A stretch of 64,000 bases of DNA from Bactrocera neohumeralis (lineage: Eukaryota; Arthropoda; Insecta; Diptera; Tephritidae): NCBI RefSeq assembly GCF_024586455.1, contig NC_065921.1, positions 3,906,001 through 3,970,000 on the forward strand, read 5' to 3'. Both the position numbers and the translations under genes were made by a program. Each line of letters starts with the position of its first letter. Position 1 is the stretch's first letter. Shown here piece after piece: positions 58,801 through 64,000 of the stretch. Below the pieces are notes generated by a model. It was not told the origin of the DNA, did not search any database, and was given only the letters and a program-made list of their open reading frames with translations.

Positions 58801-61800
58801 GACTAACGGAATGTTGCCAAAATCGGAATGTTTATTGTGGTGTATAAATATCCGCTAACTAATCCTTACATACGCTTTCTTTTCGTTTTTTGCGCCTTCC
58901 TTTTGTCATAGCGTTCACAAGCGTTTTCGCGAGCTGCGTCCGGATTTGGTGCCACGCCAAATGACGGAGGGCCAGGCGTCCAGTGTCAAGGTGCCGTGCG
59001 AGTGCATTGAGAAGATGCCCGAACTGCGCGAGAACCCCTTCCGGCGGCGCATCTGTGAGGCCTTCTCGCGCGATGGCCAAGGCAATTTATCCTTCGAAGA
59101 TTTCCTGGACGCATTGTCCGTGTTCAGCGAGCAGGCGCCGAGGGACATTAAAGTTTTTTATGCCTTCAAAATTTACGGTGAGTACGTGAAATTGCGCGCG
59201 TCTTTTGTGTGCTGCTGTTGTCGTTGTTGTTGTTGTTGTTGTTGTTGCATTGTTGTTTATTGTTTACGTTTGTGGCTTTGTTGCGCTAATGGTTAATGCT
59301 TTTGTGCTTGCTTGCCAGCGTATGTGTATGTGTGTGTGTGGCAGCGAATTGTGGACAACAAAGAAGATTGTTGCTGTTGTTGTAGTTGCCATTTTGGCGT
59401 ATTTGGCTTAACCGCCATATTTGTGTTCGACCGTGCTTGTGGCCATTGTCTATCGCTTACACAGATATGCTTGCGCTTTTTTAAATACATCTACATACAT
59501 GTGTGCGTGTGTGAGCTTTTGAGTCGCGCTGTTTATTGTCATTTGCATTTTTTGTCTAAAATTTGGTCACCACTACTTGCTTACCTCACACGCTGTGCAG
59601 TCAAGTGGGCGCGACGCGTCAGATTTTGGCAGTCCGCCTCACACACACACACACACACACATGCGCGCTATATGTTTTTCCGAGAATGAGTGTTTTTGAC
59701 ATTTGAATGCGCTTTGTTTGAAAGTCACAATTCACCGTTATTTCTTTGCTTTATTTTTGTGTTGCTGTTTTAGTTGCGTCTTTCGTGCGGCAACTTTATC
59801 ACAATCACGACCAGCACTAATATTTACCGCTCTAATTTCTTTTTTCTGTGTGTGATGCTTTGTAATAAACAGAAACACACATTTATGATTGCAATTGTGG
59901 AATTGTTTATAACATATATACGCATGCACAAACACATCTACACACATTCACATGTACATATATACATGCTGGTATAAGCAATTTCCCTTTTGTCTGAGTT
60001 CAAGGATATTCTGCATATGCTTCAACTGAGCAAGACCATGCAACACAATTTTTCTACTAAATACGTAGAATTTAGCTTCCTAACCAATATAGGAGCGAGA
60101 ATGCAAAGCAATTTCTCTTTATCTAGTAGAGCACGTTCGTCATGGCGTATGATGAACAAAATGAGCGTTCGAAATTGTAGTGTTTACATAACCGGAACGA
60201 AATCGGATTCAGCTTAGAAGCCAAAATCATGTATAATTTTATTGTAAAAAAAATTGTAGAGCTTACGTAACCGGAGTCAGCTTAGATTTTTATTGTCATA
60301 TTAAAATAAAGTGATGACTTCTGTTCTAAGAAAGCTGCTCCAGTCTCAAATCTGTCACAAGTGTATATAAAAAATATAGCTAATCTCATTCTTTACTCTT
60401 TTTTTACCACAAATGATTTGCCTTTTCTTTCAACATAGATTTTCTGAGCTATGTGACTTAGCTCTAAGACTTAGCACCGTTATATATACCATTAGTCACA
60501 CCATTAGATCAAATTTATAGGAGTGACATAAAAGAACAACATTTTCATGTCTTTATTATCGGTTTCAAAATAGGCTTTTGACACAATAAAACCATATTAA
60601 TGTTTACCGCGATTTCCCATATACTTGTCATAAGCCTCAGCTGGGATGGCCTTCAGCGAATGACTTAAATCTTAAATGGCGCCCCAAAGCGGATTTTTCA
60701 GTTTCCAAAACGGGTAAAAGTCACATGAAGGCAATCTGGCGAATACGGTTTCTGAGCGATGACTCTCATTTCGTGTTTAGCCTAAAAGTCAGTTACAACC
60801 ATACTAGAACATGATAGCGCATTATCGTGGTTTTTGAAATGGCCTTCAGCTCTTTCAGCGAATTTTGTTTTATCTCTTCGATCGACTGAAAACGGGTTCC
60901 ATGGAGCGGATACTTCACAAAAAAAATCATGTTTACACAGGGGCAAGAAAAAATACTTTTATATTTTTCAATACAATATACTTTAATTAAAAATATGAAT
61001 TTTGACACTTCACATTTAACAATAAAGATGTATGATAAGTATATAAAGTTGGTTGTTGAATGATGAATGCTGGATTGATCCGATTTAGTATACGAGTATG
61101 TACATACAAATGTATATTAGGGTGATTCAAAAAAAATTTTTTTTTTTCAATTGGTACTCGCAAAAATAGGTTCCTAGACACCTCTAAGAAAGCCTCTCCA
61201 AATATGAGTTTTTAATTGTAACGGGAAGGTCCTCCGCCTAACGGTTTTCTATTTTTTCTTATTATCAGATAGAAAAATTTATATCTCGCTTCCAACTACT
61301 TGAAAAAATATCTTGTTAATTAGGTTTTGTAGGAAATTGAATGGTCTCTTATGATTTTTTCGTAAACCCAACCGTTTAAAAGATGTTAACGGTTGAAATT
61401 TGACTATTTTCGGAAAAATTCTTTATTTCTTATTAATTTTATAACTCAATGAAAAAATCAGTTTAAAAATGTAGCACAGTGTGGCATGACATGCAGCTGT
61501 GCCCATAACATTTGTGCTCTTGCATATATTCAGTTATGACCATTCAGTTGGTCATTCTGAGGACTATAAAAAAAAATAATATCTTTTGTAACAAGTGCAG
61601 TCGCTTCTTTTTCAGTGTCTTTTTTTTGCTTTCCATGTATATTCTGGAGCAAGTGTTGTTGTAGTGAGTTGAATTGGAATGAAAAATATACTAGTTGCGT
61701 TGCAAATTCATAAGACAATCTGTGTCGCTAGAATAAATATTTCATTGCAAAACAAAGTGCAAGTGAATTCGAAAACAAAAGTTATCCAAACGCACAACTG

Positions 61801-64000
61801 CATTCCGGAGCGTGTGGCAACATATTTGTGCCGTGCAACAAAGTTGTGTTTTGCATATTTCAGAGATTTTAAAGATTAAATAGTTACTTAGTTTTAGCAT
61901 AGATTTGTGTTAGTCTTTTGCTTTTAAAAAGTGTTTGCAGATTTTTTGTTACAAATTTAAAATGAACTATTTGAGGTTAACAAGTTTTGGGAGTGTTCGA
62001 GAAAAAGCGCAACAAAATGAACAGTTTGTAAATATTGGAAAAAAGAGAAATGTGTTTGAACTCTTTAAAAAGGTTAAATACCGAAATTAGTCTATGTTTT
62101 CTTTATTGATATGGTTGTGGGTATGGTATGTAGTGTTGGTAGCGGCAGAAAATATTCTTGAACTATTTGTGAGGCATGGTGCCGGTTGAAAGTGCTGACC
62201 GGTGAAAAATCCGGTTCCGTTCCGGTTACTTAGTTTCGTTGCCGAAAATGTTTCTGTGACCTGGAATTGTGCATATGAAGTTCAATCAATATTTTTTTAC
62301 TCCCATTTTTGGTGTAAAAATTATTTATACCAGTACTTTTTCCATCTGTGCCTTTTAAGTAATATTCAGAAAACTGCCTGTGTCTTTGACTAGGATCCAC
62401 CGCTCGCTCTCATTTAAGCAAATCTAAAGTGCTTAGAATACATGAACGAAATAACCAACAAAAACCTGAATTCAAAACACATTAAATTTTATGTTAATTT
62501 AACTCTTGATGAGGTGTTCTTTACTAATAGTTTCCAAAAAGTTAAAATTCCGAAAGCGACAACAATTGTAATCATAAAAATCTCTTTTCTTGTTACTGAG
62601 ATAAATTTGTTTTATATAAAGCATTTATATTTAATACAATAACACCCGCTAGTCACTAAAAATTTTTGTAAACCTCCCATTCCATGCATTTTAGCTCAAC
62701 TCTACTTTACTTACTCTCATTGCCTCTCACGCAGCTCCTTCGCCATCGAAATTTCATTGAAGCATTTAGCAAATCGGAAACAACAAATTATTTATGCAGC
62801 TTGCTAAAAGCAATCAGTTTGGGATTTGTTTTTGTTTAGTTTTAATCTGCTTATGCACTGATGGTATCTATGTATAAGTGGAATTGGAATTTTCAATTTC
62901 CTCTTGTAATCACACCGTAAATAAATGCCGACAGAATCTATGCATTTTTAATATTAAACGCCTAAAACAATATGCAGCAAAGCACAGTCAAACCTTTTTA
63001 CGGACTTATCGAACAAAAGCCACAATTAAATGGAAATCAAAGTCGACAACTCACACATCGATAATGCCGGCAGACTAAGGCATAACAGCTTAGGCTGAAG
63101 GCAAGTTTAAAGCTCGAATGCATATTTCCCTGTGTATATTTGTAGGTTTGAATGTTCATACGGTCAATATTAATAATAATAAATTTTATTATTTTGGTGT
63201 CTGCGTGTCTACGTTTGTGTGTAGGTGTTTGAAAAATATATTCGCTCTCATATTTGCGTCGATTTTGAAAGTCTTTTAAATGCACTTTTTACTTACGTAT
63301 ATACATATATGTATGTATCTTTTCTGAGTTTGCATCGGCAAAATCAGTAATTCCTTTGTCAACGCCAAATTAATTTCTTGTTGTATTTTGTTGCATATTA
63401 TCTCAAATGTAATGGTGATTGGTGAAAGCGGCTACCCGTTGATAAATTCATTGTACACGTGTTGGATTCCTTCCTGCATTTTGCTTAAAAGGTGTATTCA
63501 TATCATGTATTTCATATTTAGGTTAGTCTTCATTTGCCAATAAAAAAAAAAGAAATATTGAAGAGTCAGCTCAATAAACAAACTTAGTAATCAGTGATAA
63601 TTATGCTTTAATATGGACGTTGAAAACGCTTTCATAACTGCCATGTTGCAGAAATTGTATTTAACGAAAATTATATTCTAGGTTATCACAGTTCAGAAAC
63701 CAGAAAGTTGACTTTATCCGAACCCTGAACCATGGCAAATTGATACCCCAAGCCAGAAATGCGTCATTATCCATATACAAAATATTAAAAATTCTAAATT
63801 CACGTAAATATCTATTTTAGATTTTCGATTTTAATTACATTTAACATACCATTTTACTTAATTTTGACTAGTTCGAAACAAGTGACATAAGGACCAGTTA
63901 AAAATGCACATGTCAGGATTTAGAATTACCAAACAATTTTAGATTTTAAGTAAATTAAAAAAAAAATTCACATTATTTCGACTAGTCGGAAACTAGTGAC
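55801..64000 (+). CDS. Cib2: Calcium and integrin-binding protein (CIB2-like), 5' part of gene
   Basis: A small EF-hand protein of the CIB family; vertebrate CIB2 acts in calcium signalling and in mechanotransduction in hair cells and photoreceptors. Three coding exons are present: 55801-55851, 55948-55982 and 58912-59177, giving the first 117 of about 189 expected residues. Visible features are an N-terminal MGNK with Gly2 (probable N-myristoylation site), FTEQQLDDYQDCTFFTRKEI, RVHKRFRELRPDLVPRQMTE, PFRRRICEAFSRDGQGNLSF (degenerate EF-hand without a full calcium loop) and FEDFLDALSVFSEQAPRDIK. Exon 3 ends in phase 1 after KIY. The expected DFDQDGFIG EF-hand exon was not found before the right edge, so intron 3 exceeds 4.8 kb and the gene is cut by the window. 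Identity to insect CIB2 appears very high. Confidence 0.92.
55948..55982 (+). CDS. Cib2: Cib2 coding exon 2
   Basis: A 35-bp exon between CCCGAAG and GTGAGT, phase 0 in and 2 out. It encodes DCTFFTRKEIL plus two bases of an Arg codon completed by exon 3. Confidence 0.88.
57125..57860 (-). mobile_element. RTE-like non-LTR fragment in Cib2 intron 2
   Basis: On the minus strand 57,419-57,601 gives LPAELFKYGGKGLIRSMHHL, LCRKCSDERMPNDWNLS and PQKG. This is the early reverse-transcriptase block usually written GLPAELFK, SDERMPDDWNLSVLCPVLKK. Sequence then runs through LLNIIYKV-like and QCGF-like pieces to a jump near 57,230, where the extreme 3' end seen in the other copies begins (reading AKRKNDWRxVV in the intact form). 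An internal deletion therefore joins RT to tail. The element-strand 3' end is the AAAGAAGAAGAAG at 57,131-57,143. Confidence 0.7.
57861..58384 (+). other. Part of Cib2 intron 2
   Basis: No element or exon recognised. Confidence 0.4.
58385..58806 (+). CDS. Possible nested secreted-peptide gene in Cib2 intron 2
   Basis: An ATG at 58,385 opens MLWPLAALAAYLQLLLLL, a convincing signal-peptide core. It ends at a good donor CTCG/GTAAGG (58,439/58,440) in phase 1. An acceptor GCGTAG at 58,714 in the matching phase leads to GDDRVARATPHQHIKDDN, TKTIRLKRSAVD and TAA at 58,804. The spliced product would be 48 residues with a dibasic KR near its end. I recognise no family. The acceptor has a weak pyrimidine tract and no poly(A) signal is obvious before Cib2 exon 3, so it may be chance or the first exons of something longer. 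Coordinates: exon 58,385-58,439 and exon 58,715-58,806. Confidence 0.22.
58912..59177 (+). CDS. Cib2: Cib2 coding exon 3
   Basis: Acceptor TTTTGTCATAG, donor TACG/GTGAGT. It encodes residues 29-117, from VHKRFRELRPDLVPRQMTEG to DIKVFYAFKIY, and contains the first, calcium-incompetent EF-hand-like loop (RDGQGNLSFEDF). Confidence 0.95.
59178..60589 (+). other. Start of Cib2 intron 3
   Basis: Contains a (TTG)n tract at 59,223-59,247 and a (CA)n run at 59,639-59,661. No exon or element recognised. Confidence 0.45.
60590..60955 (-). mobile_element. Two mariner C-terminal fragments in Cib2 intron 3
   Basis: On the minus strand 60,800-60,950 encodes KYPLHGTRFQSIEEIKQNSL with KELKAI, the C-terminal block of family M3 (after YSPDLAPxDFxLFPKLK). 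The adjacent 60,600-60,790 encodes a second, more decayed version of the same region: IRFGAPFKI and LKAIPAEAYDKYMG. They are end to end in the same orientation, which suggests two separate insertions or a duplication. The rest of each transposase is absent. Confidence 0.6.
60956..64000 (+). other. Remainder of Cib2 intron 3 to the window edge
   Basis: No exon with an EF-hand was found. A segment at 61,116-61,480 begins GGGTGATTCAAAAAAAATTT and looks like an unassigned repeat end. 62,176-62,232 repeats CCGGT(T) several times. Otherwise AT-rich unique DNA. Confidence 0.4.

Noticed and set aside
1..64000. tRNA, rRNA, CRISPR array, operon or prokaryotic signals
   Set aside because: No cloverleaf with both A and B boxes, no rRNA sequence, no regularly spaced identical repeats with unique spacers. 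The introns and transposons show a eukaryotic nuclear genome.

Overview
This window is a piece of an insect nuclear genome, most likely a higher fly (Cyclorrhapha) and probably a tephritid fruit fly. The evidence is two intron-split genes with fly-like protein sequences, GT-AG introns, an Inr+DPE type core promoter, many CA/TG and TTG microsatellites, and dense remains of Tc1/mariner, RTE-like and Jockey-like elements. The species call is inference; no bacterial, organellar or viral genes were recognised.

Layout. Bases 1-38,388 contain no gene that I can defend. They hold AT-rich low-complexity DNA (1-300), a decayed tandem array built on a TTTCGGGAT core (2,380-3,440), several decayed non-LTR retrotransposon pieces, at least four mariner lineages (including a three-layer nest at 19,217-20,641), and long unique stretches in between. 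Two coding-like relics of unknown identity lie at 30,005-30,190 and 36,656-37,367.

From 38,389 to 53,039 (+) lies a complete gene for inositol-pentakisphosphate 2-kinase (Ipk1/IPPK). I could place nine coding exons whose splice phases all agree, giving about 736 residues with every family hallmark: the N-lobe RAEGN motif, EIKPK, CRFC, the catalytic DCS and the terminal DLDPKP. It is much longer than the roughly 490-residue human enzyme because of Gln-, Ala- and Ser/Thr/Pro-rich insertions. Introns 2, 3, 6 and 7 carry mariner and Jockey fragments. Two of these form an inverted repeat inside the pre-mRNA.

From about 55,658 (+) to beyond the right edge lies Cib2 (calcium and integrin-binding protein). 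Its first three coding exons (117 residues) are visible; the exons with the C-terminal EF-hands lie outside the window. Its second intron contains an RTE fragment and a possible tiny secreted-peptide gene (58,385-58,806). The two genes are on the same strand about 2.7 kb apart. They act in different pathways (inositol polyphosphate metabolism and calcium signalling) and nothing here suggests a functional link beyond neighbourhood.
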